Under the pieces are notes generated by a model. That model was given only the letters and a program-made list of their open reading frames with translations, was not told the origin of the DNA and did not search any database. Below are positions 1 to 8,347 of a stretch of 25,532 nucleotides of DNA, in pieces. Source of the stretch: a virus. Numbering within the stretch: position 1 is the stretch's first letter; each line of letters begins with the position of its first letter. Location: the IMG/VR virus record IMGVR_UViG_3300039412_000775, positions 1-25,532 of that record; one strand, written 5' to 3'. Position numbers and translations under genes: made by a program.

Positions 1-1305
1 GAACCAGTTGTTGCCGTAGTCGACGTAGTGCCCCGTGTAGGTGGTCATGTTGATCCACCAGGCAGACGCCGAAGCGTAAAAGCCCGTCGCGGCGATGGTG
101 TTGCCGTAGCACTTGTGGTGGTAGCTCGCGCCGCTCGTGTTCGGCGCGCCGCTGGAAAGCACAAACGCCAAAATCGGCCCCAGCACGAGGTTGTTGTAGA
201 TCTGCATCGAGGAGCCCGTGTCGGTCGTGTTTCGATAGCCGAGGTACCAAATGAAGGACGGAGCGTATTGCAGGGAAGCGGCACCGTTCCAGAAACTCAG
301 CATGATGTTGTTCTGGATCGTCACCGCATAGCCAGCCACGCCGTTGCCGGCCGCAGCGGTGAGCCCTACCATGATGCAGGCGTATCCCATGTTGGCGGCG
401 GAGGTGTTGTGGCCGTTCATAAAGCCGCCGACAGAAGCCAGCCCGATGTTGGTGGACTGCCCGTTCACGACGAATACATTGTTTTGGATCAGCAGAGGCA
501 CGGTCGGATCGGCAACGATCTCGGCCTGAATGGCCGCCGCGCGCCCAGAGGTCGCTCCCGCCAACACCAGGTGAAACTGGCAATTCTGCACGGTGACCGT
601 CTTCACGGCGCCGCTCAAGAGCAGGCACGACATTTCTCCGTACGTGGCCCCAGAGCCGAAGCCGAAATTGAAATTCAGGCTGTCAATCGTGAGGTTCTGC
701 GGGTTGGTGATTTGCAGCCCGGTGTAGGCGATTGTGTTGGTGGCGGAGTAGGTCGCGCCCGGTCCAGTCGTTGGAATATACGCCAGGCCAGCGACGCTGT
801 AGCCAGACAGATCGCTCGCTATGTTGTGGAGCCACACCTCGCCCGGGTCGCCGGTGAAATTCCCGGTGGTGTCCCCGATGATCGCGGTGGCGCTCGCGCC
901 CATCGTGAAATTCGAGTAGATGGTCCCGGAGTAGGAACCGGCCCCGATGTATAGGGTGTCGCCGGCGGTGAAGGCAACCTCTGCGGTGACGCCGTTGGAA
1001 AGGACCTTCGCCGGCGTTGCGCAGGTCCCGCCGATCTTGTAAGTGATGCCGCTCTTGGCCGCGATGTTAGCACCGCTGAGCGTGAGAGTGGTCGAGGTCT
1101 GCGCGGTGATGACGCGCCAGATGTTGAAGCCGCTGGCGTTCAACTGGACCGCGTGCCCCACGACCGCGCTCGTGAAGGAGGCGCTCGCACTGGTGAGGAC
1201 CGTGTTTCCGCCCGCCGTGACTCCATCGGTGGCCTGGGCGACGACCGCGAGGCTTGTTCCGCCGTTCGTGTCGTCGCCCGAGGTTCGAACATAATAGGTG
1301 GCCAT
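1..1305 (-). CDS. Probable beta-helical tail spike/fibre protein, C-terminus beyond the window
   Basis: The reading frame is open from ATG at 1305 to the window edge (435 codons seen), so the protein is longer. A good ribosome binding site (GGAGG, 11 bases upstream) supports the start, which lies 26 bases after the previous gene. The N-terminus (MATYYVRTSGDD) is followed by Ser/Thr/Gly/Asn-rich repetitive sequence. Recurring short strands such as 'VTVQNCQF', 'LLIQNNVFVV', 'VTIQNNIML' and 'MQIYNNLVL' are the pattern of a right-handed parallel beta-helix (pectate-lyase-like fold), common in tail spikes and fibres. Its place at the distal end of the tail module suggests a receptor-binding or polysaccharide-binding role. 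That role is inferred; no catalytic residues can be assigned from the part visible. Confidence 0.75.
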   Translation of the reverse strand, partial: MATYYVRTSGDDTNGGTSLAVVAQATDGVTAGGNTVLTSASASFTSAVVGHAVQLNASGFNIWRVITAQTSTTLTLSGANIAAKSGITYKIGGTCATPAKVLSNGVTAEVAFTAGDTLYIGAGSYSGTIYSNFTMGASATAIIGDTTGNFTGDPGEVWLHNIASDLSGYSVAGLAYIPTTGPGATYSATNTIAYTGLQITNPQNLTIDSLNFNFGFGSGATYGEMSCLLLSGAVKTVTVQNCQFHLVLAGATSGRAAAIQAEIVADPTVPLLIQNNVFVVNGQSTNIGLASVGGFMNGHNTSAANMGYACIMVGLTAAAGNGVAGYAVTIQNNIMLSFWNGAASLQYAPSFIWYLGYRNTTDTGSSMQIYNNLVLGPILAFVLSSGAPNTSGASYHHKCYGNTIAATGFYASASAWWINMTTYTGHYVDYGNNWF

Positions 1306-1331
1306 CTTGTCCGTGCCTCCAACTTAGAGCT

Positions 1332-1715
1332 TTACGATTCGGTGACCGTGATCCCGCTGATGGCGAACGTCAACTGGTCGCCCGAATTGATCGTCTTGCT
1401 GGCGGTCAGGTTGCCGTAGTAGAGCAGGTTGCCGGAGCTGGCCGCGTCGAAGATGCCGAAGGAGGTGATGGTGCCCCAGCCTGCCGACGCCTGCGGGAAC
1501 GTGCAAGCCCCCGAATTGGTCAACGACCCGCTGGCCGCCGCCCCGAAGGTACACGCGGTGCGGGCATACGATCCTCCGCTGACTTCCGTGCCGCCACCAG
1601 TGGGCCCGGGCGCGGACGTGTAAAGCGCCACGTAGACCGTCGCGGGAGACGAGTACGATATGTTTCTGAGTGCCGCCTCAAGCAAGGCGTTGTCGAGGTA
1701 GTAGCTTTTGGCCAT
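1332..1715 (-). CDS. Phage tail fibre-type protein (short paralogue)
   Basis: 127-aa protein with a strong ribosome binding site (AAGGAGA) ahead of its ATG. The sequence 'VALYTSAPGPTGGGTEVSGG' then 'YARTACTFGAA' is the pattern of a widespread small phage tail-fibre family: an ALYT-x-P segment, an acidic/Gly loop, then GY/SYAR. The later part ('ITSFGIFDAASSGNLLYYGNL') matches the same family. It resembles the first 125 or so residues of the protein encoded immediately upstream (1740-2387), so the two are probably paralogues. It is likely a beta-sandwich subunit of the tail tip or fibre. No signal peptide or membrane segment is seen. Confidence 0.75.
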   Translation of the reverse strand: MAKSYYLDNALLEAALRNISYSSPATVYVALYTSAPGPTGGGTEVSGGSYARTACTFGAAASGSLTNSGACTFPQASAGWGTITSFGIFDAASSGNLLYYGNLTASKTINSGDQLTFAISGITVTES

Positions 1716-1739
1716 GGAAAGATCTCTCCTTGAAGTGTT

Positions 1740-2387
1740 TTAGAACGCGAGACTAGTTGGGCCGGCGACGGTGTAGCCGGTGGTGCTTCCGCGCGTGGTG
1801 TCGAGAACCTTGCAGAACAGATGCGCGCCGAGTTGTTGCTCTGCCATGACGGTCACCAGGTTCACCGCTGCCTGGTCCGCCGGCACAATCTGATACGTCG
1901 AAATGGTGACCAAGCCGGACGGGAGGCTGGTCAGGGACGCCCAGGCGTTGATCAGCGGTATGGCCACCGGACCGGCGACCGGCGCCCGGTCGGTCGACAC
2001 CCCCCAATTGACGGCCATGCCCATTGCCGGGTCGGCCCAATCGATCAGCAGCGAGCCGGCCTGGATGGTCGGCGTCGCCCCGGCTACGGCGGTGATGGGC
2101 ATGGGAAGCGATCCCCAATAAACCATCGAGCCGTCCGCCGTGCGGCAGATCGCGAAGTAGTAAGCCGTCGCCCACGTGCCACTTGCGGACCACGTGATGG
2201 CGTTGGTGTTGGCGGCGCAGAGGTTGAGGACCGCGGCGAGAGTGATGCTCTGGCGCGAATAGCCGGGCGCGGTCAATTCCGCGCCTGCGCTGTCGCCCTG
2301 CGGGTGCCGGGTGTAGAGCGCAATCGACAGGGAACTCGCCAGCAGAGCTTGGAGCCCCTGCTGCTGGTACGTGTAGGCTTGGGGCAT
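1740..2387 (-). CDS. Phage tail fibre-type protein (long paralogue)
   Basis: 215-aa protein whose ATG lies one base after the stop of the preceding gene, implying translational coupling. The N-terminal half ('IALYTRHPQGDSAGAEL', then 'GYSRQSITLAA', then 'YYFAICRTADGSMVYWGSLP') aligns by eye with the 127-aa protein encoded next (1332-1715). About 90 extra C-terminal residues are unique here. The family occurs among tail-fibre and distal tail proteins. The position after the hub gene and two other tip genes suggests the host-recognition end of the tail. The exact role is unknown. Confidence 0.7.
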   Translation of the reverse strand: MPQAYTYQQQGLQALLASSLSIALYTRHPQGDSAGAELTAPGYSRQSITLAAVLNLCAANTNAITWSASGTWATAYYFAICRTADGSMVYWGSLPMPITAVAGATPTIQAGSLLIDWADPAMGMAVNWGVSTDRAPVAGPVAIPLINAWASLTSLPSGLVTISTYQIVPADQAAVNLVTVMAEQQLGAHLFCKVLDTTRGSTTGYTVAGPTSLAF

Positions 2388-2388
2388 T

Positions 2389-3213
2389 TTATGCCACTTT
2401 GATCATCAGCGCCGGATCGGTGCCTTCGGTCAGCACGTACCAGGTGCCGCCGTCGTAGGAGAGCGTGGTGCCTCGCGGGAGGGGTTGATTGACCACCAGT
2501 GCGTCCCACTGGTAGCCGCAGGCGTGGAGGCTTCCACTCTGGGCGCCGGACCCGTTGGTCTGGAACGCCATGATGCGCGGTTCATAGTATTCGCAGCTTC
2601 CATCGAACCAGGTCGGCTTGGAGTAGGTTGCCACCGAGAAGAGGCTGAACTGGCCGGAGCGGGCGCTGCCCTGGCCGTTGAGGTAGGCGAAAGCGTTGGC
2701 TCCTGAGCTAAACAGACCACCGACGCCGATGGTGTCGGTGGTTTGGGCGCTCCCGTACGCGCACATGATCGAGTTCACCAGGCCCACCAGGTTCGGCGGG
2801 ATGTAGGGCACGGTGAAGAAGAAGCACGACTGCGCCGGCATCGGGGTCGCCGCGCGGAACAGGTAGAAGTAATAGGCGTTGGCCACCAACTGGTAGGTGT
2901 AGCCGGTGCCGACCACGAGGGTTTGGCCGACCTGCTCCTGGAGCCCACTGGCGTTGGTGGTGGCCAGGGCGCTGGAGGCCGCAAAGAGCGAGGGGGCGGG
3001 GCTGCCCGTGCTGCGCCACATCCAGACGTCGCCCTGCATGCCTTGCGGCGTGGCGGCCGAGCGCACACGCCAGACACCGTCGCTCGATCCGCTCTTGATG
3101 AGGCTCCAGCCGGCGGCGACGAGCGCGTTCGCGACGGCTTGATTGAGCGTGTCGTTGGTGGCAGCACTCACCACGGTGTTGGTGATCGTCTGCCCAGAGT
3201 AGATAACTCCCAT
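2389..3213 (-). CDS. Uncharacterised tail-tip protein
   Basis: 274 aa from ATG at 3213, preferred over an in-frame TTG at 3237 because CGGAGG lies 12 bases upstream of the ATG and the ATG sits one base after the previous stop codon. I do not recognise a domain. The protein has no coiled coil and is rich in aromatic residues and small polar residues, like a beta-structured virion protein. The N-terminal 50 residues ('NDTLNQAVANALVAAGWSLI') are helical and include a Trp-containing segment that repeats later ('GVWRVRS', 'DVWMWRS'). Its place between two distal tail genes suggests a structural or adsorption protein. Confidence 0.65.
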   Translation of the reverse strand: MGVIYSGQTITNTVVSAATNDTLNQAVANALVAAGWSLIKSGSSDGVWRVRSAATPQGMQGDVWMWRSTGSPAPSLFAASSALATTNASGLQEQVGQTLVVGTGYTYQLVANAYYFYLFRAATPMPAQSCFFFTVPYIPPNLVGLVNSIMCAYGSAQTTDTIGVGGLFSSGANAFAYLNGQGSARSGQFSLFSVATYSKPTWFDGSCEYYEPRIMAFQTNGSGAQSGSLHACGYQWDALVVNQPLPRGTTLSYDGGTWYVLTEGTDPALMIKVA

Positions 3214-3214
3214 G

Positions 3215-4030
3215 TTATTGTAGAACCTCCGTTTCAAGAACCACGTTGTAGCCCATCCCGCAGGCCGCAGACCCGCTGAGGAGGTAAGCCCGGATCAGAT
3301 CGCCGGGCGCGAACGCCATGCGGGCGGCGAACTCCTGGCTCGACAGCACGCCGCCGAAGCCTGCAGCCACGGTGAGCGGCCCCGCCAGGATCGACGTCCA
3401 CGTCCCGGCGCGCAGAACCTGCAGGTCCAGGGTGACGTCGTCGCCGGGCGGGCTTTTGACATTGACGAAGACCGTGCCGGGCGACGTGAACCGGCTGACG
3501 ATGAAGTAGCCGCCGAAGTCCTTCCCCACAGGGGGATTCCCGGCGATGCCGAAGATGAACGTGGCGCGGTCCCAGCCTGGCGTGGTGGCGCCCTGCATGG
3601 TCAGCACGCATTGAAACCCGCTGGAGAAGCCCGCGGAGAGCACGTCCAGGCGCAGTAGGTTGCCGGGCGCAAACGCCGTACCCGCCGCAAAATCGGTGGA
3701 CTCGACGACGGCTGCCGAAACGATGCTGATCGGCGTCCCAAGGATCGTGTTCCACGTCGCGCCGGCGTCCTGGGAGAGCAGCACGTCAAACATGAAGCTT
3801 CCAGCCGGAGGTGGGGTCGAAAGGAACGCGTACAGGGTCGTCGGCGTCGATGCGCGTGCCACGATGTGCCGGACGCCATAGTCCTGGCCCGGCAGGATGG
3901 GCGTGCCGAAGCCGGCGAAGAACGTCGCCTTCTCCGCCAGACCGTCCAGCGTCGTCCCGCTGCTGCCGCCCCCGCTCGGGGGGTTGATGACCGGGCCTTG
4001 GCTGCCGCCGATGATTGTCCAATTTGCCAT
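3215..4030 (-). CDS. Tail-tip protein with two tandem beta-domains
   Basis: 271 aa. The N-terminus (about 30 residues) is Gly/Ser/Pro-rich. Two homologous halves follow, roughly residues 36-145 and 155-268. Matching landmarks are 'FFAGFGTPILPGQDYG' and 'FIFGIAGNPPVGKDFG', 'DVLLSQDAGATWNTIL' and 'DLQVLRAGTWTSIL', and 'FAAGTAFAPGNLLRLDVLS' and 'FAARMAFAPGDLIRAYLLS'. This is an internal duplication of a beta-sandwich-like unit. The gene starts six bases after the hub gene stop and has no clear ribosome binding site, so translation is probably coupled. Context points to a tail-tip or fibre component; function is otherwise unknown. Confidence 0.7.
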   Translation of the reverse strand: MANWTIIGGSQGPVINPPSGGGSSGTTLDGLAEKATFFAGFGTPILPGQDYGVRHIVARASTPTTLYAFLSTPPPAGSFMFDVLLSQDAGATWNTILGTPISIVSAAVVESTDFAAGTAFAPGNLLRLDVLSAGFSSGFQCVLTMQGATTPGWDRATFIFGIAGNPPVGKDFGGYFIVSRFTSPGTVFVNVKSPPGDDVTLDLQVLRAGTWTSILAGPLTVAAGFGGVLSSQEFAARMAFAPGDLIRAYLLSGSAACGMGYNVVLETEVLQ

Positions 4031-4036
4031 GACGGT

Positions 4037-7000
4037 TTACGAGCTAGGCATGAGCACCATGCGGTCGCCGGGGTTCAAGGTGACGCTGGCAATCCCCTCA
4101 ACGGTGTCACCATAAGCCGGGTTCACTACGAGCGGCCCCACGCCGGCGTGGATGATGTACCGCGGGAAGCGCCGGATCGCGTCGCTGGGCTGCAGGTTCA
4201 AAGTCTGGTTCACGCCCTGGAAGGTCAGCACGTGGTCGCTGGTTTTCATGGCGTACGTGGTATCGGAGATGAACGCCTGGACGTAGCCATTGCCGTAGAT
4301 GTAGACCATGCGCACAGGCGCCGAGGCGTCGCTCGATTCCAGCCCGCTTGTATTCTCGGTAAATCCGCCCACCAGCATCGAGAAGTCGAGGAAATTGGTG
4401 GTCGGTAGCGTGAGCGAGGTCGCCAGTTGGTAGTTGGCGTTGCCGGCGTCGTCCGACCGGACGCTGTTAGACCACGCCGTGTCCTCAACGATCCACACCG
4501 AGGTGGAATCGATCAGCAAGGGCTGATCCAGGGTGTACGCGGTCGTGGTGTTGTCGACGACCTTGGCCGTTGCCCCACGGTTCGTTCCTGCGATCACCCG
4601 GATGACCAGGCCCTTCTCTGCGTGCGCGATCAGACCGCCGTGCCCGCTCTCGGCGCCCAGCAGGCCGGCGTCGGTGAGAACGAGCGGGTTCGACCTGTTG
4701 TCGTAGCCCTTGAAGCAGACCACGAACGCGTCGCCGGAGAGAACTCCCGCCGCGGCCGCGTCGGTGGCGAGCGTAAACGTCCCGGTCGCGGGATTGAACG
4801 CGGTGATTGAGAAGCTGACGTACGGTGCCGCGCCGTCGTATCGACCGATGATGGCGAGCACTCGGCCCGCCCAGTTGTCGGTGCCGGCGGCGTCGATGGT
4901 CTCGGCCGCCACGATGGTGCTCCCGGTGCAGGTGTCCACCCGTGCGCCCAGCACGCCACCGTGCACCAGCAGTTTGCCTTTCAATTCCACGCCGGCGACG
5001 TTGTTGTTGGGCAGTGCCCATGTCGAGCGCGGGACCGGGCCGATGCAGGTGATCGAAGTGGGAGTGTAGCTGCCGCCGCTGGCCGTCAGGTTCCCGGTGT
5101 GGGTGTAGCAGATCAAGTCGTCCTGCGTCGACATGAAGACCACGTAGCCGGTGAGGCCGGACGCAGCGGGCCAGATGATGCCGGAGAGAGTGAACGAGTT
5201 GGTGTCGGTGCCGACCGGGAACTGCAGCAGGACGATCTGGCTGGGCGGCGTCAGGCCGCTCATGGCGTCAATGGCGCACACCGCCACGCGCAGCGTCGTC
5301 CCACCCTTTATCCAGCCGCCCGTGGTGGCCTGCGTGATGCTGCCCGAGGTGATGTTGGGCGCGCCCACGTTCGGAATGAAGCTGTTGACGGGCAGCTTCC
5401 CGGCGGCGGTTATGCTGGCTTGGGCATTGCCATCGGCGCTCGGGTTGTAGACCTGGGACAGATCGAAGGTCCACTCGTTCGGGAAGAGCGCGTCCGTGGA
5501 TGGTGCCTGAACCTGGTACGGCGCCCAGGCCGGGCGGAACGGAATGGCGTAGAACAGCACGGGCAAGGGAGCCGGCGCCACGTCCAACGGCTTCGGCCCA
5601 ACGGTCAGGTCGTACATCGATGCCGTCACGGTGCGCGCCGTAATGTCCACGGACCAGTCCTTGTTCAGCCGCCAGGATTGGATCCGGAAGTCGCCCGTGA
5701 TGAATTGGAACGTGGCGCCCGAGGCGTCCGCCGGCGCCGGCGTGATGGTGAAGCCGGTCACCGCGCCGCTCGAGGTGGTGATCGCCGTCACCGTGCACTG
5801 GGTACCGTTGATCAGGACGTCTTTATTGACGATGAACGCGTCGAGAGGATCGCCCGTCAGGCTGCCGCAGGCGCCACTGGCGACGGTGCACGTCCCCTTC
5901 ATGCCCGGCACGTCGGGGTGGGTGATCGAAACCACCTGGCCGACTTCGGTGTTGAGCGCCAGGACGGTGGTCTTCCAGGATACGTTCCGGGCGTTGCGCC
6001 ATTCTGCCGGGTTGATGCCGCCGATCTCTTCGCGCGTGCGCACAGCCGCCAAGCGGAGGGCCTGCGAGAGCGTCCCGCAGCCCACCAGGTGCTGGCGAGC
6101 CGTCAGCGGGGCGCTGGTGCGCCCGTAATAGGCCGCGTGGCTCTTGTCCTGGTATTCGGCGGTGTTGGCCTGGTACTGATACGCCTGATCCGCGAAATCG
6201 ATCACCAGGTGCTCGAAGGCGCCTTCGATGGGCTCCAAGCGGAGGCTCTGCAGAAGGAAGTTGCCGATCGTAAACGCCTCGGCCGCGGAGGCGTTGATGC
6301 GGCAGCCAAGTTTCAACTTGCCGAACTCCCAGGTGAAGTAGCCCAAGCCGCAGGCCAGGATCTCGGTGAGCCAGTCGCGGAACGGCTTCTGTTGCGCCAG
6401 GACGCCCTGGAAGCGGAACTGCTTTTCCGTTCCGCCCCCGACAACCGCGTCAACCATGTCATCGGCGATTTCCGAGGCGCCGCTGCCGTCGCCCGCGCAA
6501 ACCGAGGACAGTACGAAGTGGGCAAGTTGAGCGTCCGACGAAGAGTTCCTCTGGGCCAGCGCCCTAAGCAGCGCGTTCACTGCAATCCAGAACGGATTCG
6601 TCAAACCCGAAACTGCGCTCCGGTTCCCGCTCTGGTCCCAGGTCCAGCCAGTAAGCCCCTGCGAGATCGGCACCTCCATATCGTGCGAATCGGCGGTGGT
6701 CGGCTGAATCCCCGAGGCGTCGGTGCGCCGGATCTCCACGAACGCGGTGCCGGCGGCCATCTCCGGACCCCACACCTGCGGCGATCCCTGGCCCAGGCTG
6801 AACGAATCCGTGGTCGGATTCACCGGATCGTTGCCGGCGACCTCGCGCAGCCCCATGGTCGGCTCGTTCCTGGTAACGTTCAGGCCGCCGTCGACCTTGA
6901 ACCCCTGCGGCGTCTGTCCGTCGAGCATGGGCGCGATGATGTAGCGGTAGCCATCGGCGTTCTGGTAGACCAGCATTCCGGTGAACGAGCCAATTGGGCC

Positions 7001-8347
7001 GGCGCCGACGATGCCGAGGGCGTCGTAGAAGTCGGACTCGTCGCGGCCCGCCACGATCATGGCCTTCACCATGAACGCCTTCCCCGGATCGCCGTCGTCG
7101 TTACACCAGATCTCCTGGATGGCGTTGCCCCAGATCGAGTCGGAGACGATGGAAGTTGCGGTGACGTTGTTGCGGCCAAACCCCCAGGTGCCCGTCGAAT
7201 TGTCCTTGACGCTGACGCCCTGCGGCTGCGCGGGGTGGCCGCCGAAGTAGGGTGCCATGCCGTGCGCCTGGCAGCCGTTGGCCGAATCGAAATAGTAATC
7301 GCACGAGGACGGGTCCGCTTGGAACGGCACGCCGGTACAAGATGACCCCGAGGTCTGGAGGCCGCCGTGCGCTGCGTACGGACAGGCAGCGCCGTCGTTG
7401 AACGGCTTCCAGCACGTCCGCGAGACCACGGAGACGGGGTACTGCTGGGTGACCTGGTACATCCCATCGCTCGCGCGCACCACGAACTGCGGGCTGCCGT
7501 CCGCCGCGAAAGTGATGACGAAACCGGCCCAGAACTGAAGCAGGATGCCGCTGTTGGTGTGGTAGAACGACAGGTCGATGGTGGCCTGTTTGAGGTCCGT
7601 GTCGTTCGCCAGTTGCGTCATCACGCGGTCGGCGTTGCCGAACGTGAACTGGACGTTGTCCGCGGCGCCGGAGATGTCCTGCGAGATGATCGCCTCGGTC
7701 CCCGACTCGCCCAGCCCCAGCACGCGGGGCAGGTAGAGCTGGCCGCCGACCGTGCAACGACGGTCGGAAAGGTAGATGTCGGCCACCGCCGCCTCGCGCA
7801 CGCGGATGTGGATCAGCGGGATGATCTCCTGGACCTGGGCCAGCAGGGCAGTCTGGAGTGTGGTGGAGGGGAACCGCAGGCACGTGCTGGCGGCAGCGTA
7901 AGATGGCGCGGCGGTCGGATCCGGCACCTCGACAAACGTCAGGCCCACCTGGCAGACCTGCTGAAGGTACTGGAGGCTTAACGGGACGTTCTCGAAAGCC
8001 ACCTTGACCGCGGTGGTCGTGCCATCGGGGTTCGGCGCGTTGTAGGTGAACGACGCCCATGGTCCCTGCGTGCCCTGATGTCCGGTCGCGCCTGTCGGAA
8101 GCTGCTGCCAAAAGGCCGCGAGCCGGGCGCGGTCCCGGAGGTTCATCCCGGAGCGCAGGAATCGAAACTTTCGCGGGCCCAGACCAACCGCGAACCGCTG
8201 CTCGATCTTCGCGTCGACGCTCCCGAACTGGTGGACGACGGCGGCCCGGTCCTGACTCAGGCCGGCGCCGAAGTCGCTGATCAAGGGAAACGTGAGCCCG
8301 CTGTCAACCAGATCGGGGACGGGGATTCGCCCAATGGAGTCCGACAC
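4037..8347 (-). CDS. Tail tip/hub fusion protein (M-like, L-like and J-like regions)
   Basis: 1436 aa, starting with GTG directly after the TAG of the upstream gene and with GGAGG eight bases before it. Residues about 45-141 resemble the free-standing minor tail protein encoded upstream (8348-8749), with shared 'FW' and 'P..SF' landmarks and the ending 'VEV/AEV'. Residues about 160-390 resemble lambda gpL: a beta-rich part, then cysteines C312, C322, C337, C349 and C359 and the 'NGCQAHG..P.FGGHP' signature, which in gpL ligates an iron-sulfur cluster. Residues about 560-860 resemble the gpJ/central hub family ('FRDWLTEILACGLGYF'). The remaining 500 residues are Gly/Thr-rich beta sequence, possibly fibronectin-like or receptor-binding. 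Lambda uses separate M, L and J genes; here they appear merged. Lambda K and I counterparts are not seen. Confidence 0.8.
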   Translation of the reverse strand: MSDSIGRIPVPDLVDSGLTFPLISDFGAGLSQDRAAVVHQFGSVDAKIEQRFAVGLGPRKFRFLRSGMNLRDRARLAAFWQQLPTGATGHQGTQGPWASFTYNAPNPDGTTTAVKVAFENVPLSLQYLQQVCQVGLTFVEVPDPTAAPSYAAASTCLRFPSTTLQTALLAQVQEIIPLIHIRVREAAVADIYLSDRRCTVGGQLYLPRVLGLGESGTEAIISQDISGAADNVQFTFGNADRVMTQLANDTDLKQATIDLSFYHTNSGILLQFWAGFVITFAADGSPQFVVRASDGMYQVTQQYPVSVVSRTCWKPFNDGAACPYAAHGGLQTSGSSCTGVPFQADPSSCDYYFDSANGCQAHGMAPYFGGHPAQPQGVSVKDNSTGTWGFGRNNVTATSIVSDSIWGNAIQEIWCNDDGDPGKAFMVKAMIVAGRDESDFYDALGIVGAGPIGSFTGMLVYQNADGYRYIIAPMLDGQTPQGFKVDGGLNVTRNEPTMGLREVAGNDPVNPTTDSFSLGQGSPQVWGPEMAAGTAFVEIRRTDASGIQPTTADSHDMEVPISQGLTGWTWDQSGNRSAVSGLTNPFWIAVNALLRALAQRNSSSDAQLAHFVLSSVCAGDGSGASEIADDMVDAVVGGGTEKQFRFQGVLAQQKPFRDWLTEILACGLGYFTWEFGKLKLGCRINASAAEAFTIGNFLLQSLRLEPIEGAFEHLVIDFADQAYQYQANTAEYQDKSHAAYYGRTSAPLTARQHLVGCGTLSQALRLAAVRTREEIGGINPAEWRNARNVSWKTTVLALNTEVGQVVSITHPDVPGMKGTCTVASGACGSLTGDPLDAFIVNKDVLINGTQCTVTAITTSSGAVTGFTITPAPADASGATFQFITGDFRIQSWRLNKDWSVDITARTVTASMYDLTVGPKPLDVAPAPLPVLFYAIPFRPAWAPYQVQAPSTDALFPNEWTFDLSQVYNPSADGNAQASITAAGKLPVNSFIPNVGAPNITSGSITQATTGGWIKGGTTLRVAVCAIDAMSGLTPPSQIVLLQFPVGTDTNSFTLSGIIWPAASGLTGYVVFMSTQDDLICYTHTGNLTASGGSYTPTSITCIGPVPRSTWALPNNNVAGVELKGKLLVHGGVLGARVDTCTGSTIVAAETIDAAGTDNWAGRVLAIIGRYDGAAPYVSFSITAFNPATGTFTLATDAAAAGVLSGDAFVVCFKGYDNRSNPLVLTDAGLLGAESGHGGLIAHAEKGLVIRVIAGTNRGATAKVVDNTTTAYTLDQPLLIDSTSVWIVEDTAWSNSVRSDDAGNANYQLATSLTLPTTNFLDFSMLVGGFTENTSGLESSDASAPVRMVYIYGNGYVQAFISDTTYAMKTSDHVLTFQGVNQTLNLQPSDAIRRFPRYIIHAGVGPLVVNPAYGDTVEGIASVTLNPGDRMVLMPSS

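Noticed and set aside
4961-7345. 794-codon plus-strand open frame opposite the hub fusion gene
   Set aside because: Its translation is Arg/Gly/His/Val-rich with no motifs, as expected from the antisense of a GC-rich gene, and the minus-strand frame has clear phage domains.
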